The notes: generated from the sequence alone by a model not told the origin. Positions 33,603-41,566 are shown, counted from the first letter of the stretch. The stretch is 58,676 nt of DNA from Clostridiales bacterium (GCA_019418545.1 DYBQ01000006.1:22551-81226), one strand, 5' to 3'. Numbers and translations are program-made.

Positions 33603-35345
33603 ATGTCAAAAAAAGAACTGCTCCTGGGCAATGAAGCCGTTGCCCGGGGATTGTACGAAGCCGGTGTGCGAGTGGTTTCCAGTTATCCGGGAACCCCCAG
33701 TACCGAAATTACCGAAAATGCGGCGAAATACGACGAAATCTACTGCGAATGGGCGCCCAATGAAAAGGTGGCCATGGAAGTGGCTTCCGGCGCCAGCTTT
33801 GGCGGGGCACGCTCTTTCTGTGCTATGAAGCATGTGGGCCTGAATGTGGCAGCCGACCCTCTGTTCACCATGAGCTATATTGGCGTAAATGGCGGCATGG
33901 TCATCGGTGTGGCCGACGACCCGGGAATGCATTCTTCCCAAAACGAACAGGATTCCCGCCACTATGCCCGGGCTTCCAAAACTCCTATGCTGGAACCCGC
34001 CGATTCCGCCGAATGCCGGGATTTTGCCAAGCTGGCCTATGACCTCTCCGAGCAGTTCGACGTGCCGTTTATTCTGCGGCTCACCACTCGTATTGCCCAT
34101 TCCCGCAGCCTGGTGGAACTGGGAGAGCGTCAGGAGCACGAGCTGAAACCCTATGAAAAGAATCCCGCAAAAAACGTGATGCTGCCTGCCTTTGCCAAGC
34201 CCAAGCACGTCAAGGTAGAGGAGCGCACCGTAGCCCTGCGTCAGTGGGCTGAAACTTCCGGCATCAACGTGGTGGAGGACAACGGCGCAAAGGTTGGCGT
34301 TATTGTGGAAGGCGCTGTATACCAGTATGCTCACGAAGCTCTGGGGAATTCCGTCAACTACTTAAAGCTGGGGATGCTGTGGCCACTGCCCGACCAGCTG
34401 TTGAAGGACTTTGCTGCTGCAAACGAAAAGGTATATGTCATTGAGGAGCTGGACGACGTGGTGGAAAGCCACTGCAAATCTTTGGGCCTCACCGTTACCG
34501 GCAAAGATTTGTTCCCCCGCTGCGGCGAGTTTTCCCAGAAGATTATCCGCAAGCTGATGAAGGGCGAAGACCCCGAGTTCGATACCTTGGACGAAGCCAT
34601 TCCCGGCCGCCCGCCGGTGATGTGCTGCGGATGTCCCCACCGCGGCCTGTTCTATGCCCTGAAAAAGGCGAAGGTGTATGTGAGCGGCGACATCGGATGC
34701 TATACCTTGGGTGCTTCCGCTCCCCTGAGTGCTATGGACACCTGCGTCTGCATGGGCGCTTCCATCTCCGCTTTGCATGGCTACAACAAGGCTCGTGGGG
34801 AAGAGGCCGAGAAGAAGTCAGTTGCCGTTATCGGTGACTCCACCTTTATCCATTCCGGCGTGACCAGCCTCATTGACATTGCCTATAACCGCAGCAATTC
34901 GGTGGTCATTATTCTCGATAACTCCATTACTGGCATGACCGGCCACCAGCAGAACCCCACCACTGGCTACACCATCAAGGGTGACCCCACCAGCGCGGTG
35001 AATCTGGAAGCCCTTTGCCACGCCATTGGCATCAATCGGGTGCGGGTGGTAGACCCCTATGATTTGCCCGCCGTACAGCAGGCACTTAAAGAAGAACTGG
35101 CCGCAGAAGAGCCGTCGGTGATTATCAGCCGCCGTCCCTGCGCCCTGCTGAAATATGTGAAGCACAAGCCCGCCCTTACGGTGGACACCGATTCCTGCAT
35201 CGGCTGCAAAGCCTGTCTGGGCATTGGCTGCCCGGCCATCAGCATCCGCAACGGCAAAGCCTGCATCGACCGTACCCAGTGTGTGGGCTGCGGCGTGTGT
35301 GAGAGCCTTTGCCCGAAAAAAGCTATTGGAGGTGCCGCAGAATGA
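33603..35345 (+). CDS. iorA: Indolepyruvate ferredoxin oxidoreductase, alpha subunit
   Basis: A 580-residue thiamine-diphosphate enzyme subunit that, with IorB, oxidatively decarboxylates aryl pyruvates (from Trp, Phe, Tyr) to aryl-acetyl-CoA while reducing ferredoxin. The N-terminal pyrimidine-binding part starts LLLGNEAVARGLYEAGVRVVSSYPGTPSTEI. The TPP-binding part has GDIGCYTLGASAPLSAMDTCVCMG and GDSTFIHSGVTSL. The C-terminus has two cluster motifs, CIGCKACLGIGCPAI and CVGCGVCESLCPKKAI. The first is CxxCxxCxxxxCP in spacing, as is usual for IorA. It is notably GC-richer than the genes just upstream. Its stop overlaps iorB (ATGA). Confidence 0.96.
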   Translation: MSKKELLLGNEAVARGLYEAGVRVVSSYPGTPSTEITENAAKYDEIYCEWAPNEKVAMEVASGASFGGARSFCAMKHVGLNVAADPLFTMSYIGVNGGMVIGVADDPGMHSSQNEQDSRHYARASKTPMLEPADSAECRDFAKLAYDLSEQFDVPFILRLTTRIAHSRSLVELGERQEHELKPYEKNPAKNVMLPAFAKPKHVKVEERTVALRQWAETSGINVVEDNGAKVGVIVEGAVYQYAHEALGNSVNYLKLGMLWPLPDQLLKDFAAANEKVYVIEELDDVVESHCKSLGLTVTGKDLFPRCGEFSQKIIRKLMKGEDPEFDTLDEAIPGRPPVMCCGCPHRGLFYALKKAKVYVSGDIGCYTLGASAPLSAMDTCVCMGASISALHGYNKARGEEAEKKSVAVIGDSTFIHSGVTSLIDIAYNRSNSVVIILDNSITGMTGHQQNPTTGYTIKGDPTSAVNLEALCHAIGINRVRVVDPYDLPAVQQALKEELAAEEPSVIISRRPCALLKYVKHKPALTVDTDSCIGCKACLGIGCPAISIRNGKACIDRTQCVGCGVCESLCPKKAIGGAAE

Positions 35346-35920
35346 GTAACGGAAAAAGTGTAATGATTGTCGGTGTAGGTGGACAGGGAACCCTGCTTGC
35401 CAGCCGTTTGCTGGGTGCGGCTATGACCGCCAAAGGCTTTGATGTAAAGGTGAGCGAGGTCCACGGCATGAGCCAGCGTGGCGGCTCCGTGGTGACCTAT
35501 GTGCGCTATGGCGAGAAGGTGTATTCCCCTATTATCGAAGAGGGCGAAGCGGATATTATTTTGGCCTTTGAGCAGCTGGAAGCTGCCCGGTATCTGCCCT
35601 ATCTGAAAAAGGGCGGCGCTGTGGTAGTAAATACCCAGAAGATGGACCCCATGCCGGTAGTTACCGGCGCGGCCCAGTACCCGGAAGGGGTGCTGGACGC
35701 CATTGCTGCCAAGGGGGTTCAGGTACTGGCAGTGGATGCATTGTCGCTGGCAGAAGAGGCCGGTTCTGTAAAGGCCGTGAACGTGGTGCTTATCGGCGCT
35801 ATGGCCAAGAGCTTGCAGCAGGATTCGGAAGTCTGGCTGAAAGCCATTGAAGAGACCGTCCCGGCAAAATTCCTGGACATGAACCGCAAAGCTTTCCAGC
35901 TGGGCTATGATGCGGTATAA
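35342..35920 (+). CDS. iorB: Indolepyruvate oxidoreductase, beta (gamma-type) subunit
   Basis: A 192-residue partner of IorA carrying the pyruvate/ketoisovalerate oxidoreductase gamma domain. The motifs GVGGQGTLLASRLLGAAM, SEVHGMSQRGGSVVTYVRYG and the Asn-containing VVVNTQKMDPMPV are family-typical. It starts at ATG 35342, inside the iorA stop overlap, so the subunits are made in balance. It is the last gene of the operon that begins with paaK, and a strong terminator follows 10 bases later. Confidence 0.95.
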   Translation: MSNGKSVMIVGVGGQGTLLASRLLGAAMTAKGFDVKVSEVHGMSQRGGSVVTYVRYGEKVYSPIIEEGEADIILAFEQLEAARYLPYLKKGGAVVVNTQKMDPMPVVTGAAQYPEGVLDAIAAKGVQVLAVDALSLAEEAGSVKAVNVVLIGAMAKSLQQDSEVWLKAIEETVPAKFLDMNRKAFQLGYDAV

Positions 35921-35930
35921 TCAGACATAA

Positions 35931-35969
35931 CAAAAACTCCCGGAACCCATGTGGTTTCGGGAGTTTTTG
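35931..35969. terminator. Terminator at the end of the ior operon
   Basis: CAAAAACTCCCG (35931-35942) pairs with CGGGAGTTTTTG (35958-35969). It is symmetric, so it also serves the convergent glpP gene. Confidence 0.92.
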
Positions 35970-35983
35970 TTTTTCACCGTTTT

Positions 35984-36565
35984 TTACATAGACCAGGTGT
36001 TTTGATTGGTAGAGCTGATTCCATCCGCGCCCGCCTGCAATGCATCTGTTATATCCTTTTTGTCCAGTACCAACCCGCTGGCAATCACAGGGATTTCACT
36101 CTCCCTGCGAATGAGCTGAATAATTCGGGGCATGACACCAGGCAAAATTTCCACAATATCTGGAGGGGAAGTTTTTAGTTGACGAAGGGTGGTTTCCAAA
36201 GCCCGGGAGTCAATAATAAAAAATCGCTGTATTGCCAAAAGCCCTATCTGTCGGGCAATGCGGATAATATTGGGGCGGGTGCTGATAATGCCGTCCGCTT
36301 CGGTATTGCGGCAAATAAAGTCCACAGAGATTTCTCTGGGAGAGAGCCCGTCTATTAAATCCAGATGGACAACCGCAAATTTACCGGCAGCATGGATGCG
36401 GGAGACGATTTCACCAATATTGCAGATATTCCCATATAATATAAAAATAATCTGGCATTCGGATTTCAGACATTGTTCCAAGCCGTCATCATCTTTAATG
36501 GCTGCAATCACAGGAGAATCTTCCAGCAGACGGCAAAAGCGATTCAAGGCATCGTGTTGTATCAT
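35984..36565 (-). CDS. glpP: Glycerol-3-phosphate-responsive antiterminator GlpP
   Basis: A 193-residue protein of the GlpP family, which in Bacillus binds glycerol-3-phosphate and then the leader RNA of glp genes to prevent termination. The TIM-barrel-like segments are visible: SPVIAAIKDDDGLEQCL, IIFILYGNICNIGEIVSRIHAAGKFAVVHLDLIDGL, IISTRPNIIRIARQIGLLAIQRFFIIDS and EILPGVMPRII...PVIASGLVLDKKDI. It is coupled by a 4-base overlap to the upstream phosphatase gene. No glpF, glpK or glpD is adjacent. Confidence 0.9.
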   Translation of the reverse strand: MIQHDALNRFCRLLEDSPVIAAIKDDDGLEQCLKSECQIIFILYGNICNIGEIVSRIHAAGKFAVVHLDLIDGLSPREISVDFICRNTEADGIISTRPNIIRIARQIGLLAIQRFFIIDSRALETTLRQLKTSPPDIVEILPGVMPRIIQLIRRESEIPVIASGLVLDKKDITDALQAGADGISSTNQNTWSM

Positions 36566-37371
36566 GACAGTTCCTCCAAAATGGGAATCAACTCCGCAAG
36601 AGATTGGCAGATAATGTTGGGCACGGTGACGCTGTTTTCCAAATCCTGTAAACGGGTTTCTCCGCTTAAAACCAGAATAGAAGTTACATCGGTTCCTTGG
36701 GCAATTTGAATATCGGTATATAGACGGTCGCCAATGACGGCCAGTTCGTTTTCCCGACAGCCTGTGTGCTTGAGCAGATATGCAAGGGTATGGGAAGAAG
36801 GTTTCCCGAAAAATTCCGGCTGCACACCGGTGGAAGCGGTGATTAGGGCAGCCATGGAGCCGCAGTCGGGAATAAACCCGTTTTCTACCGGACAGTTAAA
36901 ATCGGGATTTACTCCATAAAAAGACTTTCCGTTTCGGATAAACCGGCAGGCTTTTTCCAGCTTTTCATAGGTCAGCGTGGTGTCAAATCCCAAAACTACC
37001 ATGTCCGGCTCTTGGTCATCAAGCCGAATTCCACCCAATCGAAAGGCTTCCTCCAAATCGGGAGTACCTACCAGATAAACACTTTCCCCTGGTCGGTTTT
37101 GCTGGAGCCAGTCGATAATTACACCGTTAGAAATGAGCATTTTTTCTGCTGTAGTGGGAATTCCCATGCGCTCCAGCTTTTGCAGATATGCCTTTGCATT
37201 TTTCGAGCTGTTATTCGTAAAATAGCAATATTCCCGTCCGCTTTGTACCACGGCCTGTAAAAAGGCTGGGGTATAGGTAAACAGGCGGTTTCCCAAATAA
37301 ATAGTCCCATCCATATCCAAAACAAAGCATTTTATAGGACGCAGCCGCTTTATCAGTTCCTCGTTTGTCAA
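36562..37371 (-). CDS. HAD-IIA family phosphatase (NagD-like)
   Basis: A 269-residue haloacid-dehalogenase phosphatase of subclass IIA. Motif I is FVLDMDGTIYLGNRLF (nucleophile D near residue 19), motif II FTNNSSKNAK, motif III the lysine in EFFGKPSSHTLAYLL and motif IV AVIGDRLYTDIQIAQGTDV. Known members act on nucleotides, sugar phosphates, phosphoglycolate or glycerol-3-phosphate. Its operon partner GlpP senses glycerol-3-phosphate, so that compound is an attractive but unproven substrate. Its start overlaps no gene; the hsp20 control region lies just upstream on the other strand. Confidence 0.9.
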   Translation of the reverse strand: MTNEELIKRLRPIKCFVLDMDGTIYLGNRLFTYTPAFLQAVVQSGREYCYFTNNSSKNAKAYLQKLERMGIPTTAEKMLISNGVIIDWLQQNRPGESVYLVGTPDLEEAFRLGGIRLDDQEPDMVVLGFDTTLTYEKLEKACRFIRNGKSFYGVNPDFNCPVENGFIPDCGSMAALITASTGVQPEFFGKPSSHTLAYLLKHTGCRENELAVIGDRLYTDIQIAQGTDVTSILVLSGETRLQDLENSVTVPNIICQSLAELIPILEELS

Positions 37372-37432
37372 GATGAATTCCTCCCGAATCGATTTCTTTC
37401 AATATAGCAGAGGGAAGAAAGAAAAGCAAGTG

Positions 37433-37459
37433 TTAGCACTTTGGAAGTTAGAGTGCCAA
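37433..37459 (+). promoter_or_regulatory. CIRCE element upstream of hsp20
   Basis: TTAGCACTT (37433-37441), nine bases, GAGTGCCAA (37451-37459): a CIRCE inverted repeat with two departures from the consensus. The left arm is identical to that of the htpG element in this window. It lies about 195 bases before the hsp20 start and upstream of the best-looking promoter, so it may act on an earlier promoter or by looping. Confidence 0.8.
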
Positions 37460-37491
37460 AATTAATAAATTATTCATATATTTTGCGATTT

Positions 37492-37520
37492 TTGATAACA
37501 AACCAGAATTACAATATAGT
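37492..37520 (+). promoter_or_regulatory. Promoter of hsp20
   Basis: TTGATA (37492-37497), 17 bases, TATAGT (37515-37520). A small palindrome TTCCCAAAAGGGAA (37523-37536) covers the predicted start. The leader is about 130 bases long and A-rich. Confidence 0.65.
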
Positions 37521-37654
37521 CGTTCCCAAAAGGGAATAGGAAAAAAGATAGATAATATCGAAGAAAGAAGACGATAGCATTGGGGCACTATCATAAAGAA
37601 ATATAAAAATTTTGATTTTTCGTATCGAATTGATTTTGATTGGAGGAATGATTT

Positions 37655-38089
37655 ATGTTTGATATGATGCCTTATGGTTGGAACCGGAGTCAGAGTTTGC
37701 TGGATTCATTTGCTGATTTTGAAAAGAACTTTTTTGGCGAGATGGGCCGCTCGTTCAGCGGCTTTAACACCGATATCCGCGACAACGGCAATGAGTATGT
37801 TCTGGAAGCTGAGCTTCCCGGATTTAACAAGGAAGATATCAGTGTTGAAGCTCATGACGGCATGCTGACAATTTCCGCTAAGCATGAAGAAAAGCAGGAA
37901 GAAAAGGACGAAAAGAGCGGGCAATATATCCGCCGGGAACGCCGGTATGGCTCCTTCCAGCGTAGTTTTTCCCTCAATGGTGTGGATGAAAAGAACATTC
38001 ATGGCGAGTATCAGGACGGCGTTTTGAAGCTGACTCTGCCGAAGGAACAGCCGGCAGTCCCTGAAACTCACCGGATTGAAATCCATTGA
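37655..38089 (+). CDS. Hsp20/alpha-crystallin small heat-shock protein
   Basis: A 144-residue small heat-shock protein that holds unfolding proteins in the cytosol. The alpha-crystallin domain spans about residues 40-135, with TDIRDNGNEYVLEAELPGFNKEDISVEAHDGMLTISAKHEE, RRERRYGSFQRSFSL and the closing GVLKLTLPKEQP, where the GVL/LTLPK motif is diagnostic. The N-terminus (MFDMMPYGWNRSQSLLDSF) resembles Clostridium Hsp18. It has a GGAGG ribosome site, its own promoter and a CIRCE element, and is followed by a strong terminator. Confidence 0.95.
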   Translation: MFDMMPYGWNRSQSLLDSFADFEKNFFGEMGRSFSGFNTDIRDNGNEYVLEAELPGFNKEDISVEAHDGMLTISAKHEEKQEEKDEKSGQYIRRERRYGSFQRSFSLNGVDEKNIHGEYQDGVLKLTLPKEQPAVPETHRIEIH

Positions 38090-38104
38090 TTTCCCTTATA
38101 TTTT

Positions 38105-38157
38105 AAAAAGTCACCCTTTGATGATAGGATTCCTGTCATCAAGGGTGACTTTTTTTT
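38105..38157. terminator. Bidirectional terminator between hsp20 and purD
   Basis: AAAAAGTCACCCTTTGATGA (38105-38124) pairs with TCATCAAGGGTGACTTTTT (38136-38154), with one bulge. Confidence 0.93.
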
Positions 38158-38173
38158 ATCACAAGAAAAACTG

Positions 38174-39439
38174 TTATTTTGTCCGGCCAATATCGCGACG
38201 ATAATGAGCACCGTCAAAATGAATCTTCTCTACCCCAGCATAAGCCTTTTCCAGCGCTTCGTCAAGGGTTTTTCCAAGAGCGGTAACGCCTAGCACACGT
38301 CCGCCGCTGGTCACCAGCTTGCCGTCCTTCAAAGCAGTACCGGCATGGTATACGGTTACGCCGGGAATCTGGCCGTTTTCGTCCAGACCGGTGATTTCCA
38401 GTCCCTTGGGATAGGAGGCCGGATATCCGCCGGAAGCCATAACCACACAGGCAGCGGCTTCGTCCGTCCACTCCACCGGCTGTTCTGCCAGACGCTCCTC
38501 GACAACAGCCATTACCACATCGGCAAAGTCGCTCTTGAGGCGAGGAAGCACTACCTGAGTCTCCGGGTCGCCGAAGCGGGCGTTGTACTCGATAACCTTG
38601 GGGCCGTTGGGAGTGAGCATCAGGCCGAAATACAGGCAGCCCTTAAAGGGACGGCCTTCGGCGTTCATGGCGTTCATGGTGGGCAGGAAGATTTCCTTCA
38701 TGCAGCGTTCCGCCATAGCGTCATCGTAATAGGGGTTGGGACTGATGGTGCCCATACCGCCAGTGTTCTTGCCCTTGTCGCCGTCCAGAGCGCGTTTATG
38801 GTCTTTGGAGGAAACCATGGGCTTCAAGGTCTTGCCATCAGTAAAGGCCAGCACGGAAACCTCGGGGCCGGTGAGGAATTCCTCCACCACCACATGGTTG
38901 CCGGAAGCGCCGAACACCTTATCTTCCATAATAGAGTGGACAGCTTCCTTGGCCATGTCGAAGTTTTCAGCGATAATGACGCCCTTACCCAGTGCCAGAC
39001 CGTCAGCCTTGATGACTACCGGGTATTTGCCCTGTGCCTGCACATATTCCAGCACCTTGGCCGGGTCATCAAACACCTCATAGCCTGCTGTGGGAATGTT
39101 ATATTTCTTCATCAAATCTTTGGAAAAGACCTTGCTGCTCTCAATAATAGCAGCATTGGCGCGGGGGCCGAAAGCCTTGAATCCGGCTTCTTCCATGGCG
39201 TCCACCATACCGGCGGCCAGCGGGTCATCGGGAGCTACAAACACCAAATCAACGGCCTTTTCCTTGGCCAGTGCCTTCATGCCCTCAATGTCCATGGCGT
39301 TTACGGGGAAGCACTCTGCATCAGCGGCAATACCGCCGTTACCGGGAGCACAGTAAATGGCTTCCACTTTGGGGCTTTCTTTCAGTTTACGGATAATGGC
39401 GTGCTCACGGCCGCCGCCGCCTACTACCAGAACTTTCAT
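38174..39439 (-). CDS. purD: Phosphoribosylamine-glycine ligase PurD
   Basis: A 421-residue ATP-grasp ligase for the second step of purine synthesis (phosphoribosylamine plus glycine to GAR). The N-terminus is MKVLVVGGGGREHAI, and ATP-grasp motifs follow: YPVVIKADGLALGKGVIIAE, VVVEEFLTGPEVSVLAFTDG, GKNTGGMGTISPNPYY and EYNARFGDPETQVVLPRL. I start it at ATG 39439 with GGGGAGG before it; the reading frame stays open further upstream, but that part overlaps the transformylase gene. It is the last gene of the purine operon. Confidence 0.97.
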   Translation of the reverse strand: MKVLVVGGGGREHAIIRKLKESPKVEAIYCAPGNGGIAADAECFPVNAMDIEGMKALAKEKAVDLVFVAPDDPLAAGMVDAMEEAGFKAFGPRANAAIIESSKVFSKDLMKKYNIPTAGYEVFDDPAKVLEYVQAQGKYPVVIKADGLALGKGVIIAENFDMAKEAVHSIMEDKVFGASGNHVVVEEFLTGPEVSVLAFTDGKTLKPMVSSKDHKRALDGDKGKNTGGMGTISPNPYYDDAMAERCMKEIFLPTMNAMNAEGRPFKGCLYFGLMLTPNGPKVIEYNARFGDPETQVVLPRLKSDFADVVMAVVEERLAEQPVEWTDEAAACVVMASGGYPASYPKGLEITGLDENGQIPGVTVYHAGTALKDGKLVTSGGRVLGVTALGKTLDEALEKAYAGVEKIHFDGAHYRRDIGRTK

Positions 39440-39458
39440 GCTTGCTTCCTCCCCTAAA

Positions 39459-40637
39459 TTAGTGGTGGAACAGGCGGATGCCGGTGAAGGCCATCGCCAT
39501 GTTGTACTTGTTGCAGGTCTCAATTACGTTATCGTCACGAATGGAGCCGCCGGGTTGTGCAATATATTCTACGCCGCTGCGATGAGCGCGCTCAATGTTA
39601 TCGCCAAAGGGGAAGAAAGCATCGGAGCCCAGTGCCACACCGGAGAGAGTCTTGAGCCACTCGGCCTTTTCCTCGCGGGTGAGGACTTCCGGCTTCTCGG
39701 TGAAGAACTGCTCCCAAACGCCATCTGCCAGCACATCCATATAATCGTCGGAAATATACACGTCGATGGTGTTGTCACGGTCGGGGCGGCGGATATCAGC
39801 CTTGAAGGGCAGGGAGAGCACCTTTGGATGCTGACGCAGGAACCAGATGTCGGCCTTGTTACCGGCCAGACGGGTGCAGTGAATCCGGGACTGCTGTCCA
39901 GCGCCGATGCCAATAGCCTGTCCATCCTTCACATAGCACACGGAGTTGGACTGGGTGTATTTCAGGGCAATCAGGGAAATGAGCAGGTCGCGCTTGGCCT
40001 CTTCCGGCAGGTTCTTGTTGTTGGTGACCATGTTGTTCAGCAGCTCGTTGTCGATTTTCAGCTCGTTGCGGCCCTGCTCGAAGGTCACGCCGAACACGTC
40101 CTTATGCTCTACCGGGGCGGGACGATAGTTGGGGTCGATTTGCACGATGTTATAGGTGCCGCGGCGCTTGCTCTTCAAAATCTCCAGTGCCTCATCGGTG
40201 TAGCCGGGAGCGATGACACCGTCGGAAACCTCGCGCTTGAGCATGAGGGCGGTCTCCTTGTCGCAAACATCGGAGAGAGCAGCCCAGTCACCGTAAGAGG
40301 ACATACGGTCAGCACCACGGGCACGGGCATAAGCGCAGGCCAGAGGAGACAGCTCCAAATCATCCACAAAGTAAATCTTCTTCAAAGTATCGGAAAGGGG
40401 CAAACCCACAGCAGCGCCGGCAGGGCTCACGTGCTTAAAGGAAGCGGCGGCGGGCAGGCCGGTGGCTTCTTTCAGCTCTTTTACCAGCTGCCAGCTGTTG
40501 AAAGCGTCCAGAAAGTTAATATAGCCGGGTTTGCCGTTCAGCACGGTAATCGGTAGGTCGCTGCCGTCCTGCATAAAAATTTTGGAAGGCTTCTGATTGG
40601 GGTTGCATCCATATTTCAGCATTAGCTCATTTGCCAT
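39459..40637 (-). CDS. Stand-alone AICAR transformylase (no IMP cyclohydrolase domain)
   Basis: A 392-residue enzyme that transfers a formyl group from 10-formyl-THF to AICAR, the ninth step of purine synthesis. It corresponds only to the C-terminal transformylase part of PurH: LKYGCNPNQKPSKIF, PAAASFKHVSPAGAAVG (with the catalytic KH pair), RARGADRMSSYGDWAALSD and the late SDAFFPFGDNIERAHRSGVEYIAQPGGS. The N-terminal cyclohydrolase domain found in ordinary bifunctional PurH is absent, and PurO is encoded immediately upstream instead. The gene has a good GGAGG site and lies between purO and purD. Confidence 0.94.
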   Translation of the reverse strand: MANELMLKYGCNPNQKPSKIFMQDGSDLPITVLNGKPGYINFLDAFNSWQLVKELKEATGLPAAASFKHVSPAGAAVGLPLSDTLKKIYFVDDLELSPLACAYARARGADRMSSYGDWAALSDVCDKETALMLKREVSDGVIAPGYTDEALEILKSKRRGTYNIVQIDPNYRPAPVEHKDVFGVTFEQGRNELKIDNELLNNMVTNNKNLPEEAKRDLLISLIALKYTQSNSVCYVKDGQAIGIGAGQQSRIHCTRLAGNKADIWFLRQHPKVLSLPFKADIRRPDRDNTIDVYISDDYMDVLADGVWEQFFTEKPEVLTREEKAEWLKTLSGVALGSDAFFPFGDNIERAHRSGVEYIAQPGGSIRDDNVIETCNKYNMAMAFTGIRLFHH

Positions 40638-40661
40638 TTCAATTTCCTCCTTGTATCCAAA

Positions 40662-41363
40662 TTACTGGTTTTTGTTGACGATGCGCTCGGTACGCTCACC
40701 GGTTTCGAGATTGATGAAGCAGGTGTAGAGGGAAACTTTGTTGTCTTCGTTCAAACTGTTCCACAGGGCTTCGGTGAAGCAGTTAATGCAAGCATAGGGC
40801 AGCTCCACAGACTTGGGCTCGCCCTTAAAGGACGGAATGGGGTTGCCGTCGTGCTCGTAGGTGTGGATAAAGTGGCCCTCACCTGCGCGGGGAGCGGTGT
40901 ACTCGAAGAAATAGCGGCGGGTGGAGTTCTCGTCTCCGTCGGCGCTCTTCAGGATAGACAGGCGATAGTCACCGTTTTTCTCCACCATGCCGGAAATGCG
41001 GGGGGTCCAGTTGGGGCCGTCCGGCTCAAAGGTGCGGGTACGGAGGGCTTCCTCAAAGGTTTTGCCCTCTTTCAAAAAGTCCGCCACGGTGTCGGTCTGG
41101 TCACCGTTGGTCACAACGGTGGTGTCGCCCACAACACGCACGGGATGATAGATAATCAGGCTGGGGTCTATCAGCTTGGCAGGGTCAAAGGCTTCGGTGC
41201 GGATGCCATCCGGCTCCTTTGCAAAAATACGGTTGCGGCTGTTCTCGCTGCGTCCCATGATAAAATAACCAATTATGGCATTTTTGCCGTCTTTGCTGCG
41301 GCCAATCACAATGCCGCGGCCAGGATAAGTATTCTGCTGCAAGTCCTTTTCCAGATTCATCAT
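40662..41363 (-). CDS. purO: IMP cyclohydrolase, archaeal PurO type
   Basis: A 233-residue protein matching the PurO-type IMP cyclohydrolase, which closes the purine ring of FAICAR to give IMP and is unrelated to the PurH cyclohydrolase. Typical features are NTYPGRGIVIGRSKDGKNAIIGYFIMGRSENSRNR, IDPSLIIYHPVRV, VVTNGDQTDTV and the C-terminal SVELPYACINCFTEALWNSL. It is the first gene behind the ZTP riboswitch and forms a functional pair with the stand-alone transformylase. The start is ATG 41363 or the next codon; both follow AAAGGAGG. Confidence 0.92.
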   Translation of the reverse strand: MMNLEKDLQQNTYPGRGIVIGRSKDGKNAIIGYFIMGRSENSRNRIFAKEPDGIRTEAFDPAKLIDPSLIIYHPVRVVGDTTVVTNGDQTDTVADFLKEGKTFEEALRTRTFEPDGPNWTPRISGMVEKNGDYRLSILKSADGDENSTRRYFFEYTAPRAGEGHFIHTYEHDGNPIPSFKGEPKSVELPYACINCFTEALWNSLNEDNKVSLYTCFINLETGERTERIVNKNQ

Positions 41364-41407
41364 GAAAAAATCCTCCTTTGATTGCGGTGGGAACGTTTAT
41401 AAATAAA

Positions 41408-41500
41408 AAATGGGCAACCTTAATACAAGGCTGCCCAGACGGTCGGCAAATTTGTTTCCACGCTCCAATGCAGTAAACTCTGCAAAACCGTCAGTTACGC
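41408..41500 (-). ncRNA. ZTP (pfl) riboswitch with terminator, upstream of purO
   Basis: The minus-strand RNA has the aptamer parts in order: CGTAACTGACGG (41499-41488), a short hairpin GCAG/CTGC, TGGAGCGTGG, then GCCGACCGTCTGGGCA. ACTGACGG pairs with CCGTCTGG; CTGGGCA is the conserved ZTP 3' part. That part is also the 5' arm of a terminator (GGGCAGCCTT with AAGGTTGCCC, then ATTTTTT). Ligand binding would therefore prevent termination, as is known for this ON-switch class. It precedes the genes that consume ZMP/AICAR, which fits its ligand. Confidence 0.87.
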
Positions 41501-41515
41501 GGAAATTTCGTTTTC

Positions 41516-41544
41516 AGTATACCAGACCCAAGGCAGGCTGTCAA
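41516..41544 (-). promoter_or_regulatory. Internal promoter of the purO-transformylase-purD unit
   Basis: TTGACA (41544-41539), 17 bases, TATACT (41521-41516), immediately before the ZTP riboswitch and just after the purN stop. Confidence 0.82.
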
Positions 41545-41566
41545 TATTTCACAGGGGTACTGTCAA

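Noticed and set aside
38345..39457. A 370-codon open frame opposite purD
   Set aside because: Same reason: complete overlap with a certain gene, and a composition typical of an antisense shadow.
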